64,000 nucleotides of DNA from NCBI GenBank assembly GCA_018716975.1, contig DVJE01000018.1, forward strand, positions 1-64,000, read 5' to 3'. The notes under the pieces are model-generated. The model did not search any database and was not told the origin of the DNA. It was given only the letters and a program-made list of their open reading frames with translations. A program made the position numbers and the translations under genes. Source of the DNA: Candidatus Gallacutalibacter stercoravium (GTDB taxonomy: Bacteria > Bacillota > Clostridia > Oscillospirales > Acutalibacteraceae). Shown piece after piece: positions 50,478-59,509 of the stretch; position 1 is the first letter of the stretch, and every line of letters begins with the position of its first letter.

Positions 50478-51578
50478 ATGACGGTAGATAAACTGGTTCA
50501 GGAGTTTTGTTGGCTGGATACGGAAGAAATAGACGATACCAACGCCGGCGCCGAACAATATCAGCAGCTAGTTGCCTGGGCAGGCAGGGCGAGAGGGAAA
50601 AATCCTTTGGCCTTTGATGCGCTGACCGGCTGGCTGCTGGATGATGCGCAGTGGAGCGAAGACAGGCTTGCGGAGAACCAGCGCATCTTGATGCAGGGCG
50701 TGCTGGCGCGTTTTCAACAGCAGAATGCTTTGCTCAGAGAGCGGCTGCTGCGGCTGAAGCCAACGGGCGTGGTAAACGAGGCGCTGTTTCCGGCGTTGGA
50801 TCGGTTTGACAGCGAGTTAAAGGGAAAAACGCAAGACGGTTTGCTGCAAAACGCGGTGGGGCAACTGTTTGCCAACTTTTCCGTTATGAGCGATAGCGGC
50901 GTTAGAAAACAGATAGCGGGGGATAAAACGGGGCCTGCCGGCACCGACCATGCGGATGTTTACGGCTATATCAATTGTCTGAAAGACTGTGATGCGGCGG
51001 TGCAATGGGCGCTTTTTATGCCCGAAACCGTTGCAAACCAGCAAAAGGGCTTTCGGGTAAGCTCTTTTTCCTATCAGAAAATGCCCGCCATGCGCTTTAT
51101 CGGGCGGGAAGGCGGCGATCTTGGCGATGCACAGGCGCGTCGGGAACTCTTTTGCAGGTTGGATGCCCTGCACGGTTACCGCTCTGGTTTTGACTATGAT
51201 ATTTTGTTGCTGCACCACAACGGTTTGTGTGTTGATGTGAGCCCCTGCCATGCGGTTTGGGGGCGGTTTATGAAACCGGATACCCCCGTGCCGGAAGGAT
51301 TTCTCTCTTTGGAGTTTGTGCCGTACGACGACGGCAAAGAGGGCCCGCCCTATCTATCGCAATTCGCGTTCGCGGTTTTCTCCGGCGATAGCGCGGCTAT
51401 GCACAGCTGCGAGGGCTATGACAGCGACGCCATGTACGACGTTACCAGAAATATTATGCTGGGGCAGGGGGTTCCGATCCCTTACCCTCATAAATATTGG
51501 GCTGCGGAGGTTTACATAGACGGATGGCATCAACCAAGCACCGGATATCTGTTCAGTGCGCAGCGGCAAACGGATTGA
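50478..51578 (+). CDS. Protein with a GyrI-like/AraC effector-type C-terminal domain, no HTH
   Basis: 366 residues. The last 170 residues (FRVSSFSYQKMPAMRFIGREG, then YDILLLHHNGLCVD and SQFAFAVFSGDSAAMH, ending SAEVYIDG-like) resemble the GyrI-like effector domain attached to many AraC or MerR regulators. The first 190 residues are mostly helical, with no HTH I can recognise. It may bind a small molecule without binding DNA. AAAGGAG lies ten bases before ATG 50478. The cobO gene starts 22 bases downstream, so the two are probably co-transcribed. Role unknown. Confidence 0.65.
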   Translation: MTVDKLVQEFCWLDTEEIDDTNAGAEQYQQLVAWAGRARGKNPLAFDALTGWLLDDAQWSEDRLAENQRILMQGVLARFQQQNALLRERLLRLKPTGVVNEALFPALDRFDSELKGKTQDGLLQNAVGQLFANFSVMSDSGVRKQIAGDKTGPAGTDHADVYGYINCLKDCDAAVQWALFMPETVANQQKGFRVSSFSYQKMPAMRFIGREGGDLGDAQARRELFCRLDALHGYRSGFDYDILLLHHNGLCVDVSPCHAVWGRFMKPDTPVPEGFLSLEFVPYDDGKEGPPYLSQFAFAVFSGDSAAMHSCEGYDSDAMYDVTRNIMLGQGVPIPYPHKYWAAEVYIDGWHQPSTGYLFSAQRQTD

Positions 51579-51600
51579 TTTTTAGGAAGGGGCGTTATTC

Positions 51601-52134
51601 ATGGCCGAAATACAAGGGCTGATCCATATTTATTGCGGGGATGGCAAAGGAAAAACCACGGCCACCGTGGGGCTGTGCGTTCGGGCTGCGGGGCACGGCA
51701 GGCGCGTGCTTTTCGTGCAGTTTTTAAAGGGGGATACTTCCGGCGAGCGGGCGGCGCTGAGCGCGTTGCCCGGCGTTACGGTGGCGCCCTGCCCGCATGA
51801 GATTAAGTTTACCTTTCAGATGAACCCGCAAGAAAAGCAAGAGGCCGGCCGGTTGTGGAGCGATCAGCTGCGCCGGGCCGTTCAGGCTTGCCGGGAGGAA
51901 CCATACGATCTGCTGGTGCTGGATGAGATTTTTGACGCGGTGGCCACCGGGATGGTGCAAGAGGAGGAGCTGCTTGCCTTTTTGCGCGGCAAGCCCCGGG
52001 GGTTAGAGGTGGCACTCACCGGGCGCGCGCCGGGCCAAGCGTTTTTGCAGCTGGCCGATTATGTTTCGCAGGTGCAAATGGTAAAGCATCCATATGAGCG
52101 CGGGGTGCCCGCCCGGGAGGGGATTGAGTATTAA
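51601..52134 (+). CDS. cobO: Cob(I)yrinic acid a,c-diamide adenosyltransferase, CobO/CobA type
   Basis: 177 residues. The P-loop IYCGDGKGKTTATVGLCVRAAG is at the N-terminus, then VLFVQFLKG and YDLLVLDEIFDAVATG (Walker B-like). The family uses ATP to add the adenosyl group to the corrinoid cobalt. It is an enzyme of coenzyme B12 maturation or salvage. No other cobalamin genes are in the window. GGAAGG lies upstream of ATG 51601. Confidence 0.93.
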   Translation: MAEIQGLIHIYCGDGKGKTTATVGLCVRAAGHGRRVLFVQFLKGDTSGERAALSALPGVTVAPCPHEIKFTFQMNPQEKQEAGRLWSDQLRRAVQACREEPYDLLVLDEIFDAVATGMVQEEELLAFLRGKPRGLEVALTGRAPGQAFLQLADYVSQVQMVKHPYERGVPAREGIEY

Positions 52135-52283
52135 CCCCGCCGCCTAAAACAAAGCCTAAAGTGAAATGCGGCAGGGTGGCGCCTGGAACGCGCAGGATTG
52201 CGCGAGGAGGCTTATTTACCAAATTTGCCGTAAAGCCCCTGCCTTTGGCATGGGGCGTGTCAATTGATACGATGCAGGGCAAA

Positions 52284-52326
52284 AAACGCCCGGCGCTCCG
52301 GCTGACGGCCGGAATGCCGGGCGTTT
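52284..52326 (-). terminator. Bidirectional terminator between cobO and trpB2
   Basis: AACGCCCGGC pairs with GCCGGGCGTT around an inner CCGG hairpin. The minus strand has a TTTTTT run after it, so it mainly ends the trpB2 transcript. Confidence 0.75.
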
Positions 52327-52346
52327 CCCTTACCGCTGGGGCAAGG

Positions 52347-53729
52347 TTACTCCTGCGCGCCGGGGACGTTGGGCAGGGCGTCAAAGCCGCGCTGCAAGTC
52401 CTCGTCGGTGGGGATATAGTCGGTCATGCGGTGCTCATGGTAAGCGGCGTAGGCGGTCATATCAAAATAGCCTGTGCCGGTTAACCCGAAGAGAATGGTC
52501 TTTTGCTCGCCGGTTTCTTTGCACTTGAGCGCCTCGTCGATGGCCACGCGGATAGCGTGGGACGATTCGGGGGCGGGCAGGATGGTTTCCACCCGAGAGA
52601 ACAGGGTGGCGGCCTCAAACACCTTGGTTTGCTCCACTGCGCGGGCTTCATCCAAATAACCGTCGTGATACAGCTTAGAAACGATGGGCGACATGCCGTG
52701 ATACCGCAAACCGCCTGCGTGGTTGGCCGAGGGGATAAAGCCGCTGCCCAGGGTATACATGCGGGCCATGGGGGTAACCTTGCCGGTGTCGCAGTAATCG
52801 TAGGCGTAGCGCCCGCGGGTCATAGAGGGGCAAGAGGCGGGTTCCACCGCGATAAAGTAGGGGTTGGCCTTGCCCAGCAGTTTATCCTGCATAAAGGGGG
52901 CAATCAGGCCACCTAAGTTGGAGCCGCCGCCCGCGCAGCCGATGATGATGTCGGGGTATTCATCCAGCAGCTCCATAGCGGTTTTGCTTTCCAGCCCGAT
53001 GATGGATTGGTGCAGCAGCACCTGGTTGAGCACGCTGCCCAGCACATAGCGGTACCCATCGGAGCTTACGGCCCGCTCGATGGCCTCTGAAATGGCGCAG
53101 CCCAGGCTGCCGGTGGTGTTGGGATCGTTGGCCAAGATGGCGCGGCCCACCTGGGTTTGGTTGCTGGGGCTGGCGATGACCTCGGCGCCGAAGGTTTGCA
53201 TCACCGCTTTGCGGTAGGGCTTTTGCTCGTAGGAGGCCTTTACCATAAATACGGTCAAGGGCAGGTTAAAGTAGGCGCAGGCTTCTGACAAAGCGGTGCC
53301 CCACTGCCCGGCCCCTGTTTCGGTGGTGAGGCCCTTCATGCCCTCTTTTTTGGCATAGTAGGCCTGGGCAATGGCCGAGTTGAGCTTGTGGCTGCCCGAG
53401 GTGTTGTTGCCCTCGAATTTATAGTAGATTTTGGCGGGCGTGCCCAGTTCTTTTTCTAAGTTATAGGCCCGAATGAGGGGGGAGGGGCGGTACACCCGGT
53501 ACATCTGGCGGATTTCTTCGGGAATATCCACATAGCGTGTTTCGGCGTCCAGCTCCTGATGGGCCAGCTCCCGGCAGAAAATGGGATAAAGCTCCTCCTT
53601 GCAAATGGGCTTGAGCGTGGCGGGATTGAGCATGGGATCCGGCTGCTCCTTCATATCAGCGCGCAGGTTATACCATTGCTTGGGCATTTGTTCCTCTGTT
53701 AAATAAAGCCGGTAAGGCACATTTTTCAT
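52347..53729 (-). CDS. trpB: Tryptophan synthase beta-like protein, TrpB2 type
   Basis: 460 residues. YRPSPLIRAYNLEKELG precedes the PLP site NTSGSHKLNSAIAQAYYA (catalytic Lys). Later come TETGAGQWGTALSEA, IIIGCAGGGSNLGGLIAPF and the C-terminal FGLTGTGYFDM. The long N-terminus and the ETRYVDIPEEIRQMYR segment mark the TrpB2 group, which does not need TrpA and can make tryptophan from indole and serine. No other trp gene is present. It is expressed from a Trp-type T-box leader. I start at ATG 53729, preceded by GGGAG; the upstream ATG 53765 lies inside the T-box terminator. Confidence 0.93.
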   Translation of the reverse strand: MKNVPYRLYLTEEQMPKQWYNLRADMKEQPDPMLNPATLKPICKEELYPIFCRELAHQELDAETRYVDIPEEIRQMYRVYRPSPLIRAYNLEKELGTPAKIYYKFEGNNTSGSHKLNSAIAQAYYAKKEGMKGLTTETGAGQWGTALSEACAYFNLPLTVFMVKASYEQKPYRKAVMQTFGAEVIASPSNQTQVGRAILANDPNTTGSLGCAISEAIERAVSSDGYRYVLGSVLNQVLLHQSIIGLESKTAMELLDEYPDIIIGCAGGGSNLGGLIAPFMQDKLLGKANPYFIAVEPASCPSMTRGRYAYDYCDTGKVTPMARMYTLGSGFIPSANHAGGLRYHGMSPIVSKLYHDGYLDEARAVEQTKVFEAATLFSRVETILPAPESSHAIRVAIDEALKCKETGEQKTILFGLTGTGYFDMTAYAAYHEHRMTDYIPTDEDLQRGFDALPNVPGAQE

Positions 53730-53762
53730 AGCGATAGCTCCCTTCAAAATGAAAATAAAATA

Positions 53763-54066
53763 CAAAAAAGCCCTTGCCCCAGTTTACACTGGGACAAGAG
53801 CTTATCAAACAAAACTCCTGCGGTACCACCCACATTGGCGCTATAGCGCCCGCTCAGCCGCATACCAACATATGCGCTCCCTTGGTAACGGGGGGAGAAC
53901 CCGTCATCAGCTAATGGGCCTGTGTTATCAAGCCGTTCGCCCTGCCCTCGTAAGCCCATTCAACAGGCAACCCCATACCGCAATCCCACCACCTGCGGCT
54001 CTCTAGGATAAGGAAGACCCCGCCTACTACTCTTACTCAACGGTTTATTTGGCTATTGGTTTGTAT
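53763..54066 (-). promoter_or_regulatory. Tryptophan T-box leader of trpB2
   Basis: Minus-strand leader with the conserved T-box sequence TGGGTGGTACCGC (53832-53820), which pairs with the CCA end of uncharged tRNA. It is followed by an intrinsic terminator whose stem is GCTCTTGTCCCAGT / ACTGGGGCAAGGGC (53802-53769) with a T-run. Stem I is in the far part of the leader (AGAGTAGTAGG and AGAGAGCCGC). The specifier codon in the GAATGGGC loop reads TGG (53958-53956), matching tryptophan. Under low charged tRNA-Trp the antiterminator should form and trpB2 be expressed. Confidence 0.9.
53769..53802 (-). terminator. T-box-controlled terminator
   Basis: AGCTCTTGTCCCAGT pairs with ACTGGGGCAAGGGCT and is followed by TTTTTTG. 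It ends just before the trpB2 ribosome-binding site. Confidence 0.85.
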
Positions 54067-54072
54067 GTTTGG

Positions 54073-54102
54073 ATTATAAAGCACCCGCCGGCGCGTTGTC
54101 AA
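54073..54102 (-). promoter_or_regulatory. Promoter of the T-box-trpB2 unit
   Basis: Minus strand: perfect -35 TTGACA (54102-54097), 18 bases, perfect -10 TATAAT (54078-54073). Confidence 0.85.
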
Positions 54103-54191
54103 GTGAGTGCACAAAAAATTTTTGTTCCCGTTACGCCGGCAGTTCCGCCTTCTCCAACGGAAAGCGGCTCCCGACATGCGCGCAGGTTTCT

Positions 54192-54791
54192 TTATTTTGG
54201 CGCATGCAAACGATCCTGGGGCGACAGGGGGCGCAGCACCCGGCAGGGATTGCCCGCAGCCAGCGAGTTGGCGGGCAGATCCTTTGTTACCACGCTGCCC
54301 GCCCCCACAACGGTGTTTTCGCCGACGGTAACGCCGGGGCAAACCCGCACGCCGCCGCCCAGCCAAACATGATCCCCCAGCGCAATGGGGGCCGCTGTGC
54401 ACAGGCCGCCGGCCCGCTGCTGGGGATCCAGCGAGTGGCTCACGGTATACAGCCCCACTTGGGGTCCCAGCAGCACATGGTTGCCTATGGTTACAGGGGC
54501 GCTGTCTAAAATCACGCAGTCAAAGTTGGCGTAAAAATAATCCCCCACCGTAATGTTGCGCCCAAATTCACAGCGAAACCCCGCCTCCACCAGGGGCGTG
54601 GCGCCGTGGCCGCCCAGCAGCTCGTGCAGCAGCGCCGCACGCTGCTGGATATCATCTTCGCCGGTTTGCTCCAAACGGCGCAACAGCTTTTTCGCGCGGC
54701 TGCGCAGGGCCACCAAATCGGGATCCAGCACATCAAAGGGCCTGCCCTCCCGCATGGCGCGCCAGGCGGGGGAGGCGGGATTGCAATCCAT
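54192..54791 (-). CDS. Sugar O-acetyltransferase (maltose/galactoside acetyltransferase type), copy A
   Basis: 199 residues. The N-terminal segment is a Mac-type region (RAMREGRPFDVLDPDL). It is followed by the left-handed beta-helix of hexapeptide repeats from about residue 75: NITVGDYFYANFDCVILD, LGPQVGLYTVSHSLDPQQR (catalytic His) and GGGVRVCPGVTVGENTVVG. Family members acetylate sugars using acetyl-CoA; substrate unknown. AGGAGG lies seven bases before the ATG. It has a paralogue 150 bases upstream. Confidence 0.9.
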   Translation of the reverse strand: MDCNPASPAWRAMREGRPFDVLDPDLVALRSRAKKLLRRLEQTGEDDIQQRAALLHELLGGHGATPLVEAGFRCEFGRNITVGDYFYANFDCVILDSAPVTIGNHVLLGPQVGLYTVSHSLDPQQRAGGLCTAAPIALGDHVWLGGGVRVCPGVTVGENTVVGAGSVVTKDLPANSLAAGNPCRVLRPLSPQDRLHAPK

Positions 54792-54940
54792 GGCAAAACC
54801 TCCTTATTTTCGGCTTGTTTTTAGCTTGTTTCCAGCTTTCCCGGCTTGCGGCCGGGAGAGCGGCGATATCTTTTCGCGTGTTGAAACGGCTTTCGGCCAT
54901 TTTAGCCGTTTCGGCATTTTCCTTTTTGTCCCTCTTATCC

Positions 54941-55528
54941 TTACTCCTCCCGGATAAAGCGCCGTTTATCTTCCGGCGTAATTTCGCGGATTACCCGGCA
55001 GGGGTTGCCTGCAGCGATAACGCCGGAGGGGATATCGTGGGTTACCACGCTGCCTGCGCCGATGATGGTGTCGTCGCCGATGGTGACCCCGGGCACCACT
55101 ACCACGTTGCCGCCTACCCACACATTGTTGCCGATGGTGATGGGCAGCGCATATTCCAACCCAGCGTTGCGTTGCTGCACATCATAGGGGTGGCCGGCGG
55201 TATACAGGCTCACGCTGGGGGCCAACAGCACATTGTCGCCAATGGTGACCTTTGCCCCGTCTAAAATCGTGCAGTTGAAGTTGGCGTAAAAGTTCTTGCC
55301 CACGTGGATATTGTAGCCGTAATCGCAGTAAAAGGGCTGCTCTACCCAAGCGCCTTCGCCGCAAGAGCCAAACAGCTCCCGCAGCACACGGGCGCGCTGG
55401 GTCGTATCCTGGGCAGGCAGGGCGTTGTATTGGGTGTTGAGCTGCCGTGCGCGCATGCGCTCTTGGGTGAGCTGTTCCTCTGCGGATAAATAGAGCTGGC
55501 CCGCCGCCATCCGTTCCTTTTCCGTCAT
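54941..55528 (-). CDS. Sugar O-acetyltransferase (maltose/galactoside acetyltransferase type), copy B
   Basis: 195 residues, paralogous to the gene at 54192-54791. N-terminal MTEKERMAAGQLYLSAEEQL, then YNIHVGKNFYANFNCTILDG, the active-site region SLYTAGHPYDVQQRNAG, and GGNVVVVPGVTIGDDTIIG. It keeps the canonical Maa N-terminus better than copy A does. The two genes point the same way and probably arose by tandem duplication. The start is ATG 55528, with AAAGG upstream. Confidence 0.9.
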   Translation of the reverse strand: MTEKERMAAGQLYLSAEEQLTQERMRARQLNTQYNALPAQDTTQRARVLRELFGSCGEGAWVEQPFYCDYGYNIHVGKNFYANFNCTILDGAKVTIGDNVLLAPSVSLYTAGHPYDVQQRNAGLEYALPITIGNNVWVGGNVVVVPGVTIGDDTIIGAGSVVTHDIPSGVIAAGNPCRVIREITPEDKRRFIREE

Positions 55529-55764
55529 CTGTTTTCCAACCTTTCTGTGCCGTATGAAAAATCATTGCTGTGTTTCGCGGCCAAACCGCCGCCATGGTGA
55601 TTATAACGAAAAGTTTGCGGCGGGGCAAGCCCCCAAACCCAAGCGCTAAAATCCAGATATACCGGGCGGCCCCGGGCGCTTTTTCGCACAAAACGGCGCG
55701 GGCAAAACAGGGCGGCAAAGGGCAGCTTGCGCAACGCCTGGCGCAGCCAGAAGCACTGCTACAA

Positions 55765-55797
55765 AAAGCGGGCCGGGAACCCAGAGGCTCCCGGCCC
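55765..55797 (-). terminator. Intrinsic terminator after the GH38 gene
   Basis: GGGCCGGGA pairs with TCCCGGCCC; on the minus strand GCTTTTTG follows. Confidence 0.75.
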
Positions 55798-55853
55798 AAA
55801 AATCATGAAAAAGGATAGTGAAAGGGCGCAAATTTATAAACGGCGGCGCTGCG

Positions 55854-58703
55854 TTACGAAATTTTAACGCAGGCCAGGCTGTTGGCCGCCAGCTCAAAGC
55901 AAACGGTGTTGCCCTCTGCCTTGGCTTCGCCGGTAACGCGCTCGCTGAGATCCACAAGCTGGGCCTCTTTGGCGTTAAAGCCCAAGGTAACCTTGGCGCA
56001 GCCGGGCTTGCCGCAGGTTTCATAGGCGCGCACCAGCAAGGAGCCGTCTTTGGCCAAGCTGACGCTGGAGAGCACCGCTGTGTCGCTTTCAAAGCGCAGC
56101 AACGCGCTTTCGGCGGGCAAGGTGCCCTTGTGGGCCACTACCGGCTGGTAGCTCATGCCGTGGTTGATGTCGGTGGCCAGCTCTTCCATTGCTTTGGGGC
56201 AGGCGTCTTCCACCGCCACCGACAGGGTGATTTTATGAATGCCGCGCTCCGGATAGGGATCCGGATTGTGGGTGGCGTTGATGAGGGTGGCGGTCAGAGT
56301 GTTGTCGGCGCCGCGGTAGCCGTATTTGCAGTTGGTTACCAACGCCAGCGACTTGCCGCCCGCTTTAACGGCGGAAGCATATTGCAGGGCGGGCACGTCG
56401 ATGCGCTGGGATTTGCGGTACAGCGCGCCGGCGGGCACGTCGTAAAGATATTGTTCCGCCTCATAGCCCAAGGGGGCCACATAGGCCAGCACCGGCACCG
56501 GCGTGGTGCGCAGGCCCACTTCGTGCCAATCGATTTCGTAATGGTAGGTGACGGCCTTGGCGTGCTTATCCAGCGTTACGGTGGCCTTTACGGTGGAGTT
56601 TTTGATTTTTTGCTCCATCTCAAAGCCCTGACGCAGGTCGCCAGCAGGCAGCGCGTGGATGCGCACCATCTGCTCCATGGGTTCGATGTGGGTGTAGCGG
56701 CCGATGTTCCAGGCGCTGGAGGAATCGGACTCGGTTTCAATATATCGCAAGCCCGCGCCGCACTTGCACAGCAGTTCGCTGCCGCTGCTCTTATCGATAA
56801 AGGAGATCATCTCGCCGTTTTTGTAGTCAAACTCGGCGCGCAGATGCTCGTTTTCCAACACAAAGTTGGCGGTTTCTTTGTTGGTGCGCTCGCTGCCTTG
56901 GTAGTAAATGCGGTACTCCTCGGGGTCGGTTTCACGCAGCACCACCGTAGTGTAGCCCAAGGCGGGCACAGTGGCGTCCACCAAGAAGCGGAAATATTTG
57001 TGATCCCAATATTGTTGCAGCGAGGAATCCAACAGCTGGAAGGAAAGCTCCTCGCCCTTGCTGTCTTCCAAACGGATGTAGCGCATATCGCCCACCCAGT
57101 CCCACACCGTGATTTCCACGGGCTCGGTGCGGTCGTGGGCGCTGGGGTTAAAGATATGGAAGATACGGGTGCGGCCCGCGCCCCGCTCCGGACTGGGCAC
57201 GCCGGTAAAGCTGGAAAGGCCGTAGCCTACGCCCGCGCCCTCCGACTGGGAATCGGCGGGGATGCCGTCGGTTACGATAAAGGAGGTGTCGATCTGCTCT
57301 GCCAAGCGGCGGGTGGCGTTGGCATGCTGGGTATTGGCCACCGCCATGGCTTCAGCAAACAGGCCCATGGCGTGCTCGCGGCTGTCTTGCACGCAAGAGC
57401 CGGTGAGAATATCGTGGAAGTGGGTAAACAGCACCTTTTGCCAGGCAGACTCAAACTGCCTGGGAGCAAAGGTGGCGCCCGTAGTCTTGTTGGCCAGGGC
57501 GGAGATGTTCTCGGCGTCCACCAGTTGGGCTTCGCAGCGGCGGTTGGCCAGCTTTAGCCTGCTTTGGGTGGTGTAGCAGCCGGGGAAGGTGAAGTTCATC
57601 TCGTGATCCACCACAGGCAGCTTCTCGCGCACCGATTCGGCAATGTGGAAGAACTCGCGCACCGTGCCGAAGCGCAACGCCGGGAATACGGGCCACTGCA
57701 TCATTTCCATGGCGCGTTCCACGTCCCGCCGGCTGGGGCCGCCGCCGTGGTCGCCCACGCCGTAGACGATGAGGCCGGTTTTCAACCCGCCGCTGCGCCG
57801 GGAGATATCGATAAGCCCAGCGCCGATTTTGGGGGTGATGCCGCTGTTATACCAATACTGCTCGCGGTACACCAGCACCTCTTTGCCGGAGGGGGCGCGC
57901 CAGCGGTACAGGGCGTTGTCGCCGTCTAGGCCGCGGCAGTGATAATAATATTTCACGTTGCCGTAGTTGTTAATTTCAGGCACAAAGGCACTGTGGCCGA
58001 AGGTGTCGGGGGAGAAATCCACCTCTAGGCTGTCGGGATCCACGCCCCACTTTTCCTGCATATAATCGCGGGTGTATTTGATGTGCCGCAGCAGGGATTC
58101 GGTGTTGGGCATGTTTTTATCGGTTTCCACCCAAGCGGTGGCGGTAACCTCCCAGCGGCCCTCTTGAATGCGCTGCTTAATACGCTCCATCAGCTCGGGA
58201 TCGTAATCCTCCACAATTTTGTACACCGAGGTTTGCGATTGCGAAAAGCAAAAATCAGGATATTCGTCCATCAGGTTGAGCATGGTGCGGAAGGTGGCCA
58301 GGGTGGCCGCAACCGTTTCTTGCCAGCCCCACATCCAGTTCATATCAATGTGGGCGTGGGCGGCCAGGATCAGGCTGTATTCCTTGGCGGCCGGCTGCAA
58401 GGGCAGCAACATTTCTTCTGCCTTTAGGCAAGCGGCCTTGGTGAGCACGCCGTCTTCCTGCATGCAATCCATCAGATAATCCAGCGCCGCGCCAATGGCA
58501 CCGTCAAACTGGCCCTCGTTGGCCCCGGAAAGGCGGATGGCAAACTCAATTTGGCCCAGGATCCGGCGTATCCACTTGTTAGGCATGGTGACGTACTGCG
58601 CCTCTTCTCGCGGCATGCCGAAGGTTTCTTCATACCCCATAACCTCGCGGTTGCCGCCCACCAGCTTTTTCAGCTTGGTGTATTTTGCTGCTAAATTAGA
58701 CAC
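55854..58703 (-). CDS. Alpha-mannosidase, GH38 family
   Basis: 949 residues. The catalytic domain has LAAHAHIDMNWMWGWQ (zinc-binding His and Asp, near residue 118), then FSQSQTSVYKIVEDYDPELM and VDFSPDTFGHSAFVPEI, in which the Asp is the catalytic nucleophile. The C-terminal beta-sandwich domains include GAGLRYIETESDSSSAWNIG. GH38 enzymes retain configuration and release mannose from glycans. No signal peptide is seen, so it acts in the cytoplasm on imported oligosaccharides. The start is a GTG at 58703; a TTG at 58712 lies only one base from AGGAGG and is less likely. It is a single gene with its own promoter. Confidence 0.94.
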   Translation of the reverse strand: MSNLAAKYTKLKKLVGGNREVMGYEETFGMPREEAQYVTMPNKWIRRILGQIEFAIRLSGANEGQFDGAIGAALDYLMDCMQEDGVLTKAACLKAEEMLLPLQPAAKEYSLILAAHAHIDMNWMWGWQETVAATLATFRTMLNLMDEYPDFCFSQSQTSVYKIVEDYDPELMERIKQRIQEGRWEVTATAWVETDKNMPNTESLLRHIKYTRDYMQEKWGVDPDSLEVDFSPDTFGHSAFVPEINNYGNVKYYYHCRGLDGDNALYRWRAPSGKEVLVYREQYWYNSGITPKIGAGLIDISRRSGGLKTGLIVYGVGDHGGGPSRRDVERAMEMMQWPVFPALRFGTVREFFHIAESVREKLPVVDHEMNFTFPGCYTTQSRLKLANRRCEAQLVDAENISALANKTTGATFAPRQFESAWQKVLFTHFHDILTGSCVQDSREHAMGLFAEAMAVANTQHANATRRLAEQIDTSFIVTDGIPADSQSEGAGVGYGLSSFTGVPSPERGAGRTRIFHIFNPSAHDRTEPVEITVWDWVGDMRYIRLEDSKGEELSFQLLDSSLQQYWDHKYFRFLVDATVPALGYTTVVLRETDPEEYRIYYQGSERTNKETANFVLENEHLRAEFDYKNGEMISFIDKSSGSELLCKCGAGLRYIETESDSSSAWNIGRYTHIEPMEQMVRIHALPAGDLRQGFEMEQKIKNSTVKATVTLDKHAKAVTYHYEIDWHEVGLRTTPVPVLAYVAPLGYEAEQYLYDVPAGALYRKSQRIDVPALQYASAVKAGGKSLALVTNCKYGYRGADNTLTATLINATHNPDPYPERGIHKITLSVAVEDACPKAMEELATDINHGMSYQPVVAHKGTLPAESALLRFESDTAVLSSVSLAKDGSLLVRAYETCGKPGCAKVTLGFNAKEAQLVDLSERVTGEAKAEGNTVCFELAANSLACVKIS

Positions 58704-58733
58704 GTTTATCAAACCTCCTGACGTTGATTGGTA

Positions 58734-58741
58734 AACCGGTT
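58734..58741. promoter_or_regulatory. Possible operator of the alpha-mannosidase gene
   Basis: AACCGGTT is a perfect palindrome just downstream of the predicted transcription start. LacI-family repressors often bind such CG-centred palindromes. No repressor gene is adjacent, so this is only suggestive. Confidence 0.3.
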
Positions 58742-58756
58742 CAAAGTTCTGGTTCC

Positions 58757-58785
58757 ATCATAATGTGATGTCAAGTCTTCGTCAA
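58757..58785 (-). promoter_or_regulatory. Promoter of the alpha-mannosidase gene
   Basis: Minus strand: -35 TTGACG (58785-58780), 17 bases, -10 TATGAT (58762-58757). Confidence 0.75.
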
Positions 58786-58913
58786 TAGAAGAAACTGCGT
58801 TTTTTTTAAGAATTCTGTGCTATTTGCCGGTTTGACAGAAAGATCCCCCTTCTCCCGCGCGGGGATTTGTGGTAAGCTAGGGCTAAAGCCGGCGAAGGGA
58901 GGAATAACAGCGA

Positions 58914-59495
58914 ATGGAGCGAATGAAACAAACGGAGCAAGCGGAGCAGATGGAAAAATGGGATGCTTATTATGAAGACGGAACCCCGGCAAACCGGGTG
59001 CTGGTGCGCGGGGAGGCGATTCCCCAGGGGCTTTACCACCTGGTGGCCGAAGTGCTGGTGCGGCACGAAGACGGCAGCTTTTTGCTGATGCGGCGCGACT
59101 TGCAAAAGCCCAACTACCCAGGTTATTGGGGCAGCGGCGCGGGCGGCAGCGTTTGCCTAGGGGAAAGCGCTGTGCAGGGCGCCGTGCGGGAGCTGTGGGA
59201 AGAAACCGGCCTGCAGGCGCAAGAGGGCCGGTTGCGCCCTATTTATTGGCTGGTAAACGGTAAGACCCAGGGGATTTATGCGGGCTACTGCTTTGACTAC
59301 CGGGGAGAGAAAGACGCCGTGCGCCTGCAAGAGGGAGAAACAGTGGATTACCGCTGGGTTCCGGCAAACACCTTCGCTGCGATCATCGCCGGGCAAGAGG
59401 TGCCGGGTTACCCATTTGTGCCCGCTTTGCAGCAACGGCTGCGGCGCGCACAGGAGCTAGGCGCGCTGCCGGATTTTAACGCAGACACACAATAA
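58914..59495 (+). CDS. Nudix hydrolase (isopentenyl-diphosphate isomerase-like group)
   Basis: 193 residues. The Nudix box GGSVCLGESAVQGAVRELWE followed by ETGL has the full GX5EX7REUXEEXGU pattern. Upstream is AEVLVRHEDGSFLLMRRD, the usual beta-strand entry of this fold. It resembles the group of nucleoside-diphosphate-linked hydrolases with an IPP-isomerase-like N-terminus (YYEDGTPANRVLVRGEAIPQG). The substrate is unknown. GGGAGG lies about 12 bases before ATG 58914. It is followed at 14 bases by the phosphohexomutase gene. Confidence 0.88.
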   Translation: MERMKQTEQAEQMEKWDAYYEDGTPANRVLVRGEAIPQGLYHLVAEVLVRHEDGSFLLMRRDLQKPNYPGYWGSGAGGSVCLGESAVQGAVRELWEETGLQAQEGRLRPIYWLVNGKTQGIYAGYCFDYRGEKDAVRLQEGETVDYRWVPANTFAAIIAGQEVPGYPFVPALQQRLRRAQELGALPDFNADTQ

Positions 59496-59509
59496 AAGGG
59501 AGGATAGTT

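Noticed and set aside
55818-57557. 579-residue open frame antisense to the alpha-mannosidase gene
   Set aside because: Long only because of GC-rich codon bias in GH38; no recognisable family motif or ribosome-binding site.
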